NCBI GenBank assembly: GCA_024760905.1
Contig: CM045735.1
Location: 33,071,749-33,135,748, forward strand
Length of the DNA: 64,000 bases
Source of the DNA: Plotosus lineatus
Taxonomy: Eukaryota > Chordata > Actinopteri > Siluriformes > Plotosidae
Direction: 5' to 3'
Position numbers and translations under genes: made by a program. Under the pieces are notes generated by a model, which saw only the letters and a program-made list of their open reading frames with translations, did no database searches and was not told the origin of the DNA. Position 1 is the first letter of the stretch. Each line of letters begins with the position of its first letter. This document shows, one piece after another, positions 51,778 through 62,587 of this stretch.

Positions 51778-51780
<3 letters not shown>

Positions 51781-51825
<45 letters not shown>

Positions 51826-51846
51826 ACACACACACACACACACATA

Positions 51847-51891
<45 letters not shown>
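51781..51891. repeat. (CA)n then (CT)n microsatellite
   Basis: About 30 CA units followed by about 21 CT units. Confidence 0.95.
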
Positions 51892-51893
<2 letters not shown>

Positions 51894-52191
51894 GGGAAAC
51901 ACCAACCATTTGGAGACATTAAATGTGAGTTTGTTGTGTGTTTGCCAGCATCTGTAAATAAATGGTGTCTTTAAGCTCTGATTGGTAATCGCTCAAATCA
52001 CACCGCATGGCAGTTCAGCTTAGTTGAACTCTGTTTGGCATTGCTTGAAAAAATTTCACATCTCATCGCTAATTTTTGACCTTCCCTGACTTTACATTGT
52101 CAATTGTCACTCATGGCTTCCTGTGTGTATGCCCTTCAATATCTAGGGTCACCTTAACAATCTAAGTCTTTTGACCTCTTCTTCCCAGTAC

Positions 52192-52455
52192 GAACCGTTT
52201 AATCCTAATTGGAGTGTACACTGTAGACAGCTTGCCAGGCCAGAAACATAGTGATGACTATGGCTTCGTAGTTAGCAATGGTTCTGTTACATGCCTCTCA
52301 CCATTGACAATGGCAGACAAGGCTGGCCTTTCATAACCCAGGTAGCCGCACTGGTGCTGGGGGGGCGGCAATGATGATCCGTTTGATGGTGGGGCTTGAA
52401 CCCCCGACCTTGGGATCAGCAATCCAGCACCCTACCACAAGACCACCATCGTCAC

Positions 52456-52456
<1 letters not shown>
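52192..52456 (-). mobile_element. tRNA-derived SINE, L2-like tail, shortened
   Basis: The reverse strand has the head (GATGGTGGTCTTGTGGTAGG, GGGGGTTCAAGCCCC), the body, then CTGGCAAGCTGTCTACAGTG and a truncated L2-like end. Confidence 0.8.

Positions 52457-52460
<4 letters not shown>

Positions 52461-52502
<42 letters not shown>
52461..52502. repeat. (TA)n microsatellite
   Basis: About 20 TA units ending at the target TA of the MITE at 52503. Confidence 0.95.
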
Positions 52503-52505
<3 letters not shown>

Positions 52506-52685
52506 TCGGCCCCCAATTTACGAAATGAATACGTTCCAGAGCCCTTTTCGTATAGCGTGGATTTTGTAAGTAGGGGTCGCATCTTACATGTTAAACGCCT
52601 AATTTCTGGACGGAAACTCAAGAAAATGTTTTTCGTAATCCGGGGATTTCGTACAAAGGGGTCTTCGTAAATTGGGGGCAGACTG
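52503..52685. mobile_element. Small pogo-like MITE, 183 bp
   Basis: CAGTCGGCCCCCAATTTACG at the left, CGTAAATTGGGGGCAGACTG at the right, TA on both sides. No coding capacity. Confidence 0.88.
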
Positions 52686-53802
52686 TATATAGATTTCCTT
52701 CTGGGAAATCTGTATATATAAAATCCAGTGTGTATTTCTATGTCTGACTGTCTGCTAGGGAATTGAATGTCAAAATGTACACAAAAATAAAGTTACTACT
52801 TTTTTGCAATTTAATCATGAAGTTAATGCATATATACATTTTCCACTGTGAAGCGCACACATATGTGAGCCACTCCACCGAAAGTAGGCTTTGCAGCTTT
52901 TTACACAGTCAGATAGAGGAGGCCCAAAGCTGCAAAATGCAGCAAAAAGTTTGTCAATACCTTGAAAACTGACCGAGCTATGCTATTTCTTGTGTCAGCA
53001 TTCAACTAAAAATTTCAAAATATGTTTTAGAGAAAAATGAGCACAAAGATTGTACTTCTTCCAAGATCATTAGTCCTTAGCAACCAAACATTTTTATGCA
53101 CTTCAGCCATATAAACCTTTGGAAAACATGTCTCGGAAGAGTTTTAGGAAGAGATGTATCTTTTTGACCATTATATAAAAGGTTCAAATGCCTTCAAATG
53201 ATACTGATTGAAAAAAAACACTGTCAGCTTCAAACAGTCACACTGAAATTAAGAAAACTATATAACAAAATATATAAGAAAACCATGTAACAAAACTCTC
53301 TGATCTCGTTATACAAGTAAGCTTCATCAACTCTGCGCTCAGCATTATCATCTTCATCGATATCCTGCTCAGCAGATAAGATCACATCTTCTTCACAAAC
53401 ACCAGTCATCACACTTTTATTAACAGATGCCTCTTCTTTATCAACATCAAAATCAAAATCTTCATCAACACAGCTGGCATAGTCATCATCAGTTTGTTCA
53501 TATGTAAAAGGTATGAAACATTTAAGTATTTTTCAGGTCTTGACCATTTTCGTACAGAACTAAACAACCCAGGATCCAGCATGTCCATGTCCAGTCCAGA
53601 GCAGATTACACACAAATCAAATAATCAAAAAAATTCCATAATCGAATTTTGCATGCAGAGAAAAATACCAATACTCATACAATACTCATATTAAGTTTCT
53701 AAAGTACATAATACTGAGCATATGGGATTTTCTTTGACTGAATTGCAATGGAATCATGTGTTTTTCTTAATATTCCAGCAGTTCCAGCAGACCTGCGGTA
53801 TC

Positions 53803-53822
53803 ATACACACACACACACACAC
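53803..53822. repeat. Short (CA)n tract
   Basis: Ten CA units. Confidence 0.9.
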
Positions 53823-53958
53823 ACTGTAAACAGTGGGTGACTGCTCATTTGTGCATCTATCGCACCATTTGCACTCATTTGCTCCACTCCCTTCATATAT
53901 TCTCTTCCATTTAAATTGCACTATTTCATCTGGATGCTGCTCATTTAACCGTTTGCAC

Positions 53959-53960
<2 letters not shown>

Positions 53961-54038
<78 letters not shown>

Positions 54039-54040
54039 CG
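53961..54040. repeat. (GT)n microsatellite
   Basis: About 38 GT units, followed by a GA-rich stretch. Confidence 0.95.
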
Positions 54041-54792
54041 AAAGAGAGAGAGAGAGAAAGAAATAATCTTCAAGAACGCCAAGCATTCCGGCATCTTCAA
54101 AGCCGAATTCTAGCGTCGAATTTAACAACTATACTAATGCTGCCATACTTCACAGATGACATTTCCCTCTCCTTTTCCAGAAATTATGTGTATTCACAAT
54201 CTTATAAATAAACTTGCTTACTGTTATTGAAGAGAAAGTTGGAGATAAGTTCCGCATGCGGTATACTAGAGTCAGGAAGTAAACCAAAAGTTAACGTGTG
54301 ACGGGCACAGCGCATGTGCAAGCTCGAGCTGACCAATCATTGTACTCATTTTAGATCTTCCTTAGAAACTAGCCTGCCTTGTTTACGTGCATATCGTCTT
54401 TATAACCTTTATTTTATTCACTGAAATGGCATTTTAATATCAAAAAAGTATCCAAAATGGAGAGACAACTTCACGACCGTTCTTCTGGTGTATGGATTAT
54501 AGTATGTCTTGTACCGAACTCGGTGAATAATTGCAACGAAAACCAGTAAGTTTGCTACTGTTTTTATCTAGTTTTATGAGGGTACTCATCAGAAAAATGG
54601 AAATAAAAAGACATTTTTAGTGAGTTTTAGTCGATTTCACTTGAGCAAGTGATAGTTGAATACATGTTTTAATAGTTTATACAAAAATCCGAATTTCGAT
54701 AAAAAAATGACCATTTTTACTTTTTTGGCCATTTTCTCGAAAGTAGTCCGTGCGACAAACGCCTACATTCGGTGGAGCGCCTCACATATGTG

Positions 54793-55635
54793 TAAGTTGC
54801 AACTCTTAGGTACACGTCCCCAAAGAGACACCACCAATAGTGGCTTGCAGTGTTCGCTGTTTCTACCAGAAAGCATCAGCTGTATATAGAGCACCACACT
54901 GAGTAAAGTGAGATGCAACGTTTGTAAACACAAACCACATACTCTTTTTTTCATAGTTTATATTCACTATTATACCTTATTCTTTATTTCCTGGTTGCCT
55001 CAACTGCTTTCAGTGCTGGTACACAGGACACTTTCCATGATAAATTGCTTGGCTGTCAAGAGTTCATGTAAGACTAAATATGATTTATTAATAATACTAT
55101 ATAATAATATAATATATTATAATACTAAATTAGTTCTATCTACTCATCTAATAGTATTTCAACATGTAGCATAAGTTGCTCTCATTTAATGTGCAGGCCA
55201 AGACAAGAAACTGCTAAAGAGCCTTCAGATGACAAAGTGCTGTGAAATAAATATTTTGGAAAGTGAACCCCAGTGCCATCATAAAAATAATCCCATTACA
55301 ACAGATACAGTATTTAATAAATGTACTGGAAATATGCAGCTAAGCATATTGTATGTATAAAGTGAGAGTTTAATACAATTTAAGTAATTTCTGGGATTTT
55401 GTGCTGTCTCAAAGCTGTGTCCTGTGAGGTTCTTATTTCACCACATAGTCCTGCCTGCATAAAAATAATAACGCCTTGTTTAGGGGACTTTATCCATTCA
55501 TGTTTCACAGGATTCCTATTCTAATGATAAAAACATGCCGAGATTTTCATTCTAAATTAATCACAAGGAGTCACAATTTCAAAGTTATAGACAATATCAC
55601 CTCCTATTACACACAAGCAGTCAGAAAACACAAAC
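54793..55635. other. Unassigned AT-rich sequence
   Basis: No supported exon, repeat end or RNA gene. Confidence 0.5.
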
Positions 55636-55636
55636 A

Positions 55637-55684
<48 letters not shown>
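55636..55684. repeat. (CA)n microsatellite
   Basis: About 24 CA units. Confidence 0.95.
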
Positions 55685-55685
<1 letters not shown>

Positions 55686-56142
55686 TCAATTATACAACAG
55701 CTGACCTTAAAGTGTAACTCAATAAAACCAAACAGCAGACATAAGGGATGCTTTGGCATTTAAAGATTAAATGGTTACCATTAGCAGAAGTGACATAAAT
55801 TTCTTTGAGAAGGCCAAAGAATCACAGCATTCGATATATCATTAATAGGATGGAGTGACTAATTAGATTTGATCTGATCACACTTCTGAGGGAGTTGAAC
55901 AACACTGGTGACTTTTAATCGCATACTTTAGGTGATGAAGGTGCAATACTAAATGTTTGTTTATTTGTTTTCCGTAAGCCTTACATTTATTATGCTGTAT
56001 GATTGTGACAACACAATTCTCTTGCATTTCTGAAGGGAAGGATTTATGGTATACAAGTGTCTGCATGTATACTACACAAAAACATAAAAAGAAAACTAAA
56101 TCAAGATGTTTATAGCTAACTTTTACATATTTTATGCAGAGT

Positions 56143-56465
56143 GCAGTGGTGGCCCGGTGCTGGATTACTGATCCCAAAGTTGCGGATTCAAGCCCCACTG
56201 TCAACAATTGTCACTGCTGTCATCGTCTTCCCTCCTCAGTGCAGCTAAATGGGTTGTCAAAGGCCGGCCATGTTTCCCAATATCTTTGGTGAGAGGCTGT
56301 AAAAAAAGAACCATTGCTAACTTTGTCAACAGTAGCTGCCATCAGCGTGTTTCTGCCCTGCGATGGCCTGGCAAGCTGTCCAGGGTGTACTCTGCCATCA
56401 CCCAGAGTCGGCTGAGATGGCATGAATGAATGAATAAATGAATGAATAAATGAATGAACAAATGA
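56143..56465 (+). mobile_element. tRNA-derived SINE, L2-like tail, full length
   Basis: Head GCAGTGGTGGCCCGGTGCTG, B-box-like GGATTCAAGCCCC, common body, then CCTGCGATGGCCTGGCAAGC...GAGTCGGCTGAGATGG and a (TGAA)n end. Ten or so bases of the head are missing next to the A box. Confidence 0.9.
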
Positions 56466-56561
56466 ATAAATTCTATCCGTTACATAGGCAGGTCAAATGA
56501 ACACCACGTGCAGAGCTATGTGCTGTGAAGCTAACGGCGTCTTTATAAACTCATTTAAAGT

Positions 56562-56812
56562 CCATTCATTCATTTATTTTCTGAACCACTTAATTCTAAT
56601 TAAGGTCACGGGGAAGCTGTCGCCCATCTCAGCCAACTCGGGACAAGGGCAGAGTACACCCTGGACCACTCACCAGGCCATCGCAGGGCAGAAACACACT
56701 GATTGCTATGCAGCTATTCACGAAAGTCAGCAATGGTTCTTTTAGATGCCTCTCACCACACACATGAGACATGGCCAGGCTTTGATAACCCAGTTAGCTG
56801 CACTGGGGGCTC
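56562..56812 (-). mobile_element. SINE with L2-like tail, head missing
   Basis: The reverse strand ends in GGTTCAGAAAATAAATGAATG. It begins inside the body (CAGTGCAGCTAACTGGGTTA), so the tRNA-like head is lost. It faces the copy at 56143-56465. Confidence 0.88.
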
Positions 56813-56883
56813 CCTTAAAGTTGTTTCTCAAAACGGAAACATAAAAACCTCGTTACATAATGAAATGTTTTAAAACTCCTTCA

Positions 56884-56889
<6 letters not shown>

Positions 56890-56937
<48 letters not shown>

Positions 56938-56948
56938 CACACACACAA
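56890..56948. repeat. (CA)n microsatellite
   Basis: About 28 CA units with one AA interruption. Confidence 0.95.
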
Positions 56949-57104
56949 GAAGAAAACTAATGATTTTAAGTTTATTTTTAAAGCATGACAATAACAATGA
57001 CACCAACTCACAGTGAATGTCTATCAAGAATTATTCAGTCGGGATAATGCTGTTAACTCACATGGCAGCAGATGAATAAAATCATGCCAGTTTCGTGTAG
57101 TATA

Positions 57105-57593
57105 CAGTGATGCCTCGCTACTTCGTGCTCCATTTTCTGCGGCTTCAGTGCATCGCGGGTTTTTCAGAAATATTCATCGAAAAATTAAAAATTAAGGAGT
57201 CAAGGAAAAATAGGGAAAAGCTAAGGAAAATGCCACAAAACAAGGCCTACGTCGCCTTACTTTTCCTACTTCGCAGAAATTGGCAGTCGCACGGGGTGGT
57301 CCTTGGTCTCCATTAACAAACAAACAAACAACTCTTTATTGTCAAAGTACATTACATACATTGAAATTTTGCTTTGTGCGCTCGGCACCTGTCGCCACTG
57401 TGCAGCGCCAGTTATTGTGTTGTTCTATCCTTTTGATGCTGAGCGCCAAGCAGGAAGCAACAACTGCCAAATTTTAACATCTTATGGTATGACGCGGCCG
57501 GATTCGAACTCCGACCTACCGGAGGATAAAGCGGACGCTCTACCAACTGAGCTAAATCCCCGGTCATTAACCATGGAAAGTGAGGCATCCCTG
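57105..57593. mobile_element. MITE with a SINE inserted in it
   Basis: TA at 57103-57104 and 57594-57595. Ends CAGTGATGCCTCGCTACTTC and GAAAGTGAGGCATCCCTG are inverted repeats. Without the SINE it is about 240 bp. Related to the half element at 2265-2503. Confidence 0.8.
57318..57564 (-). mobile_element. tRNA-derived SINE, third family
   Basis: On the minus strand the head reads GGGGATTTAGCTCAGTTGGT, then AGAGCG (A box), then GGAGTTCGAATCCGG (B box), a well-preserved tRNA-like block. The tail carries TTTGACAATAAAGAG and a TTTG repeat. Flanked by the 7-mer CATTAAC (57311-57317, 57565-57571). Confidence 0.85.
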
Positions 57594-58206
57594 TATATTA
57601 ATAAGCTATATGATAAATCTGAAATGTTCAATATTCATATTATTGACAGGCTTGACAGGCACAATACAAACGTTATTTTCCATTGACAGCACAATACTAA
57701 CCCTAGCCCACACACATTCACTACTGTCACCATCTCAATACAAATATGTTATCTTTAACATATGTATTAAGTTAAAAACTTCACTTTCTCTATCCAAATA
57801 TACTGTATACTCAGAATAATGTAGATGCACGTTTTCCAACGTTTAAGGCATTCTGAAAATCTGAAAACAAAAACAATGAAGGGGATGGTTTAAATGTCCT
57901 ACTATCTTAGTCTTGACTACTCTGTACACACAGTACAGAGTATATATGTCTTACCATCTGGACTTAATGCCTCAATTAGCTCTAAATTGGACTATCATAG
58001 ACTATTCATAGACTGTAACACAATCTTCAGAGTATTTTAGTGTAAAAAGCTTCAATCAATAAGACAGATCTAAAGCAAAGCTATATTGTCCCTTTGAGAA
58101 TACCTTATGTGCAAAATCCATTTACCTATCATTATTTTAGGTAATTGAATCTGTTGTGACCTGGTATGGGTACTTGAACCAAATGAGAAAATATCTTTAT
58201 TTTTCT

Positions 58207-58558
58207 GTCTGTCTTCCTTTCGGCTTTTTCCCTTTTTACTCAGGAGTCGCCACAGCGAATCATCTGATTCGCACGTTTGATTTGGCAGAGGTTTGTACAT
58301 CGGATGCCCTTCCTGTCACAACCCTTTTAGCAAGGGACAGAAACACGCTGACGACTTTGCAGCCTACTCTTTACGAAAGTCAGCAATGGTTCTTTTACAT
58401 GCCTCTCACCATAGACAGTGAGAGACATGGCCCGCCTTTGATAACCCAGTTAGCTGCACTGGGGGAGACAGTGACAACCTTGTGGAGAGTGGGACTTGAA
58501 CCCCCAACCTTTGGATCAGTGATCCAGCGCCCTATACCACTAGACCACCACTGCCCAC
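58207..58558 (-). mobile_element. tRNA-derived SINE, RTE-type tail, full length with target duplication
   Basis: Flanked by the exact 19-bp duplication AAAATATCTTTATTTTTCT (58188-58206 and 58559-58577), so the ends are certain. On the minus strand: head GGCAGTGGTGGTCTAGTGGT, B box GGTTCAAGTCC, common body to CAGCGTGTTTCTGTCCCTTG, RTE-leader-like block GGAAGGGCATCCGATG, then GATTCGCTGTGGCGACTCC...AGCCGAAAGGAAG. It is the best reference copy of the family here. Confidence 0.97.
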
Positions 58559-58629
58559 AAAATATCTTTATTTTTCTAAGATCATTTAAATACTTGAATG
58601 AATGAAAGAAAAATGTGATTTGATATGAA

Positions 58630-58770
58630 CTCTTATTTGGCAAACCGCTTAATGGGCGAAGTCCAGGTACACCCTGAATGGCTAGAACACCAGACCACTA
58701 CATGGCCAACACACAAACAAGCATTCACTCTCATACTTGGGGCCAGTAATCCTCAAGTGAATGTGGGAGA
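58630..58770. mobile_element. L2-like LINE 3' fragment
   Basis: Reads AACCGCTTAATGGGCGAAGT, then GGTACACCCTGAATGGCTAG, then CATTCACTCTCATACTTGGG. Confidence 0.5.
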
Positions 58771-59189
58771 GAATTCCGCCACAATAGCACTATTTTGAGA
58801 ATTTTAATAAAACATTTTATAAATTTCAATATTTTTACAGTGTGGAAGTTCAGATTTCCCATACTGCAAGGAAATCAATTTACTGGATTCATGTGAAAAT
58901 GATAGATAGATAAGGTTATAGTATGTCATAACTGGTGTAAGATCAATTTAACAAAGTACAGTAACAAAAGGAAATATCGCCTCAATTCCACTCTTATGCA
59001 TAATTATATCATTTACAAGTAAATTAAGCTCAATTACTGCTTAAATTACTTTAAGGTAAAGTAATACAAAAATATGTAGCCAAGTAATTGGTTAATTCTG
59101 ATTAAGGACATAGTTTGGCTTAAAAGACCCAACTGCCTGCAGTTAAATGGGTCAATCATGAAGTGCACACGCACGTAGGCACGCACGCA

Positions 59190-59218
59190 CACACGCACAC
59201 ACACACACACACACACTT
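59190..59218. repeat. (CA)n microsatellite
   Basis: About 14 CA-type units with CG steps before it. Confidence 0.9.
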
Positions 59219-59956
59219 CTTTCTGGCCAGGAGGAGGGAAACCCATGAGCAATTTGCTGCTGTGTCACATGCTTTCATCGGTTTATTCATGAAATGGGGA
59301 AAAGTTAACAACAACTACAACACAGAGAAACTGGATCAATTTGCTGCACATTTCCATGGAGACTGTAAATTGTATATTCTCAGCTACATATTTAAGTGCC
59401 AGTACTGTAATCACAACTTTATTGCACTGGTCTATCTGTGTTAGAGTAAATTGTTTTACATTTTCCCAACACCTAAATATTCTCTGTTTCCATTTTTGTT
59501 TCTTTATGGATGCAGCATCAGTGTGCCAGGACATCTCTGACTGCCATAAATCTCTTATTACTTAAACAATGTATCACAACATCAATAAAATTTAATACTA
59601 GAGTATTAATAACCAGTAACTGGAAACAACTAAAATATATTATACAACACAACCCTAAAGCTGCACAATGTTTACAGCGACAATCACACATCATGCAAAA
59701 ATACCTTCTCTCCGTTTAAAGTCTAAACAGTTTGACCAGAGAGAAAGAGGTTACAAAATCAAGTGGTTAACAACTCATTGAAAATGGGTGTGATCACATT
59801 CCTGTCTACTCACAAACAATTACCGTACTATGTATTTGTTCAGCACCTAAATAGGTTTACAACATACATTAAAAAAATGAAACGTCTGAAGATGTGCATT
59901 TCTTCTGCAGTGATGTCCTTCTTAGTGAGTTAATTATATATGAACCAAAAACTTAC

Positions 59957-60067
59957 CCACGTCTTTTCTTCTGTTGAGCTGTCTGTGGCTACGAAGCAGC
60001 TGTAGGAGTGCACAACTAGCTAAAACGCTGAGGAGCACACCCCTGATCAGGATAGGCCCACTAAGGT
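59957..60067 (-). CDS. Possible exon with a membrane segment, unrecognised gene
   Basis: The minus strand reads from acceptor-like TATGCACAG to a strong donor (GTGG|GTAAGT). The in-phase translation has a hydrophobic segment, LIRGVLLSVLASCALLQLL, followed by the basic RSHRQLNRRKDV, as in a single-pass membrane protein. No start codon in frame. Weak support. Confidence 0.22.
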
Positions 60068-60082
60068 CTGTGCATAAGTGTG

Positions 60083-60088
<6 letters not shown>

Positions 60089-60126
<38 letters not shown>
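60089..60126. repeat. (GT)n microsatellite
   Basis: About 19 GT units. Confidence 0.95.
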
Positions 60127-60127
<1 letters not shown>

Positions 60128-60254
60128 CAGTGAGTTAAATAGTGTAGTGACAGCCATTTAACCTTTGTAGCAGAGCTTTGTTCTACCTGACATGTTCCAC
60201 GAAACCTGAAACAAGCCCTAGGCAATGGTCTCTTTAGCATAATCACACACTTAG

Positions 60255-60256
<2 letters not shown>

Positions 60257-60293
<37 letters not shown>

Positions 60294-60313
60294 GACACAC
60301 ACACACACACACA
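60257..60313. repeat. (CT)n(CA)n microsatellite
   Basis: A CT tract, GCAGA, then a CA tract. Confidence 0.95.
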
Positions 60314-60379
60314 TTATTTTCACACACTAATTATTTTCTATTTTCCTCCCATAGGATGCACAATTACATATTATTTTAC

Positions 60380-60565
60380 CTCTCTGACACAGTGTAAAAT
60401 GTAAATTGTTTAATTTATAAAACAAATATTTCATTTTTTCATACATGGTTTTAGGCATTTCATTCTGCATCATGACTAAGAACTGCCTTCTGATCAAATA
60501 ATCGTCACGCATGCCCTCAAGTGACTTTTTGTCATGAGCCAAATTAATGAGCCCAAGTGTGCTTG
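60380..60565 (-). CDS. Possible exon of an unrecognised gene
   Basis: On the minus strand an acceptor-like CTACTAG precedes an open frame with balanced composition, including KKSLEGMRDDYLIRRQFLVM and NEMPKTMYEKMK, and ends at AGAG|GTAAAA. It enters and leaves in phase 1, which fits the candidate exon at 60067-59957. I do not recognise the protein; it could be chance in AT-rich DNA. Confidence 0.22.
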
Positions 60566-61292
60566 CTAGTAGTGGAATTTATCTAGAGCAATTCTTCTGA
60601 TTTACCAAATGTAGTCACAACTGTGTTACTCATGAATTCATTCATTAATAATTAATAATAACTATATTCTGGTCAGGTTTGAAGTGGATTGACACATGGG
60701 GAGACTCAGCGTTAGCAGCCTGTATTACTACTGTAAAAAAAATGCATGTTGATATCCTTAATATATATTAAATCCAGAATCCATTAACTCGCCCACTGGC
60801 TACTAGGGGAAGTATGACTGAGTCATACTGGGTCTGGACTGAAGGAAAAAGGAGGACTTTAAACTTTAAAAGTTACTTCTGAGTTTTCCGAAAAAATTCT
60901 AGCTTCAAATTGTTATTGCAAAAAATAAAAATAAAAATACCCATCGGTGCCAGGGAGGGAATCTCCAGGGATCACACAAAATGATATTACAAAAGATGCC
61001 TATTCGATTTGTACTGTGATTCTGTTAGTTTTGCAATTCTATAAATATCCTGATTCAATATTACATTTATATTGCTTTTTTGTAAATCCTGAACCATGTA
61101 AAAGAAAGTTGGATCATACATGTAAAGCTTTAAAGCTTGAGAGATTTATTCAAGAGCTGCACAACTGAACTGAATGTTAGTAAATAAATATAACCAACTC
61201 CTTAAAACATAATCCCCCCACCCTAAAAAAATAAACTAAGGACAGCATTTAAACAATTCAAAATTACTTCAAATATAATTAATTAAAAATTA

Positions 61293-61612
61293 GGACAGTG
61301 GTTGCCCAGTGGTATAGGGCGCTGGATCGCTGATCCTAAGGTTGGGGGTTCAAGTCCCACTCTCCCCAAGGTTGCCATTGTCCCCCCAGTGCAGCTAACT
61401 GGGATATCAAAAGACGGCCATGTCTCTCACTGTCTATGGTGTGAGGTTCATGTAAAAGAACCATTGCTGACTTTCGTAAAGAGTAGGCAGCAAAGCCATC
61501 AGCGTGTTTCTGTCCCTTGAAAAAGGGTTGTGTCAGGAAGGGCATCCGACGTAAAAATGTATTCCAAATCAAACATGCAGTGATTCGCTGCGGCAACCCC
61601 TGAGAAAAAGAC
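61293..61612 (+). mobile_element. tRNA-derived SINE, RTE-type tail, full length
   Basis: Head GGACAGTGGTTGCCCAGTGG, B box GGTTCAAGTCC, common body, leader-like block GGAAGGGCATCCGACG, then GATTCGCTGCGGCAACCCC and a short A-rich end. The flanks AATTAATTAAAAATT and AATTAACTAAAAATT look like a decayed target duplication. Confidence 0.9.
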
Positions 61613-62587
61613 GATAATTAACTAAAAATTTATTCTGAAGCCATTGTGACAAAACATGGATTAGGATCCATAACATTTGACTCCATTCCCAATGGGTCTA
61701 TTATTTACTTTTCGGACACTTTCATAGACTCTTTATTTTCAACTGTCTGGTCTGAATGGTAAATAGACGACATGGTTTATTAAATAAGGGTCAACAGGAG
61801 ATGACACATACCCTCGGCCTTTCAGAAAAATACGTATAGCAGACATTTAAGACCGTTTCACTCCTGGCCCATCATTACAAAAACAAAATGTATTTAAAAA
61901 GTAGATAGAGAAGTATGTTCACATTTAACAATTTAACACAGAGGTTTCTTCTCTTCATGGTACAAGGAATAAAAAATGGCAGTGTTAAGTGCTAGTACAA
62001 AATAAATCAGCTGCTTCAGAGTCATGTCTTATTTATAGCTATGAAGCAGTCACGAACAGTTAAAAGCTCTTGCCATTCAGTCATGTTGTTTACTTATTCA
62101 TACTTCTGTAAGCCAGAAATCTTAAGCAGCCGTATCTTTATTCATTTTTGTTTGTATAAAATATCTCTGTTGAAGATATTTTGGTGCTAGACCTATGATG
62201 ACCTTCCTGTCGTGGTGTCAGTCTTTTTCCAAATATCTTTTATAACAATGACTTGTTAATGTAGTGAACCAGGAAAAAATTACAATCACCTAGAACTATT
62301 GATGTATGTGGGTGCTGAAGGCTTGCCCATGCGATCTGATCCTACAGAAGAACAAAACAGCTGAAAAGATTAAGACTGGCTATGATAGAAACATGTCAGA
62401 GTACAAAATTCATTGCAAACTGCAGTATACAAGGCTGCATGACTGCTCACCAGTCAGAGTGCACATTTGTGACCCCTGTTCACCACTGAAAGTTAACACA
62501 AGTGGGCATGTTCACATCACATCACTACTGAACCTTGGTGCAATTTTAGAAGGTGGTCTGGTCTGCGTGCATGTTTTATTTACTTAC
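61613..62587. other. Unassigned AT-rich sequence
   Basis: No supported exon, repeat end or RNA gene. The + frame at 62306-62620 has coding-like stretches but no splice or homology support. Confidence 0.45.

Larger units (their letters stand above)
52858..54792 (-). mobile_element. Unclassified inverted-repeat element, about 1.9 kb
   Basis: The ends match over about 31 bp as inverted repeats: CACATATGTGAGCCACTCCA, continuing CCGAAAGTAGG (left), against CACATATGTGAGGCGCTCCA, continuing CCGAATGTAGG (right, reverse strand). The minus strand carries short frames with splice-like edges: an acidic one at about 53510-53270 (YEQTDDDYASCVDEDFDFDV, then EQDIDEDDNAERR) and a Cys-bearing one near 53961-53830 (ANECKWCDRCTNEQ). 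I do not recognise the protein. A convincing target duplication was not found. Confidence 0.5.

Noticed and set aside
57540..57564. A functional tRNA gene
   Set aside because: The tRNA-like block continues directly into a SINE body and tail with flanking repeats.
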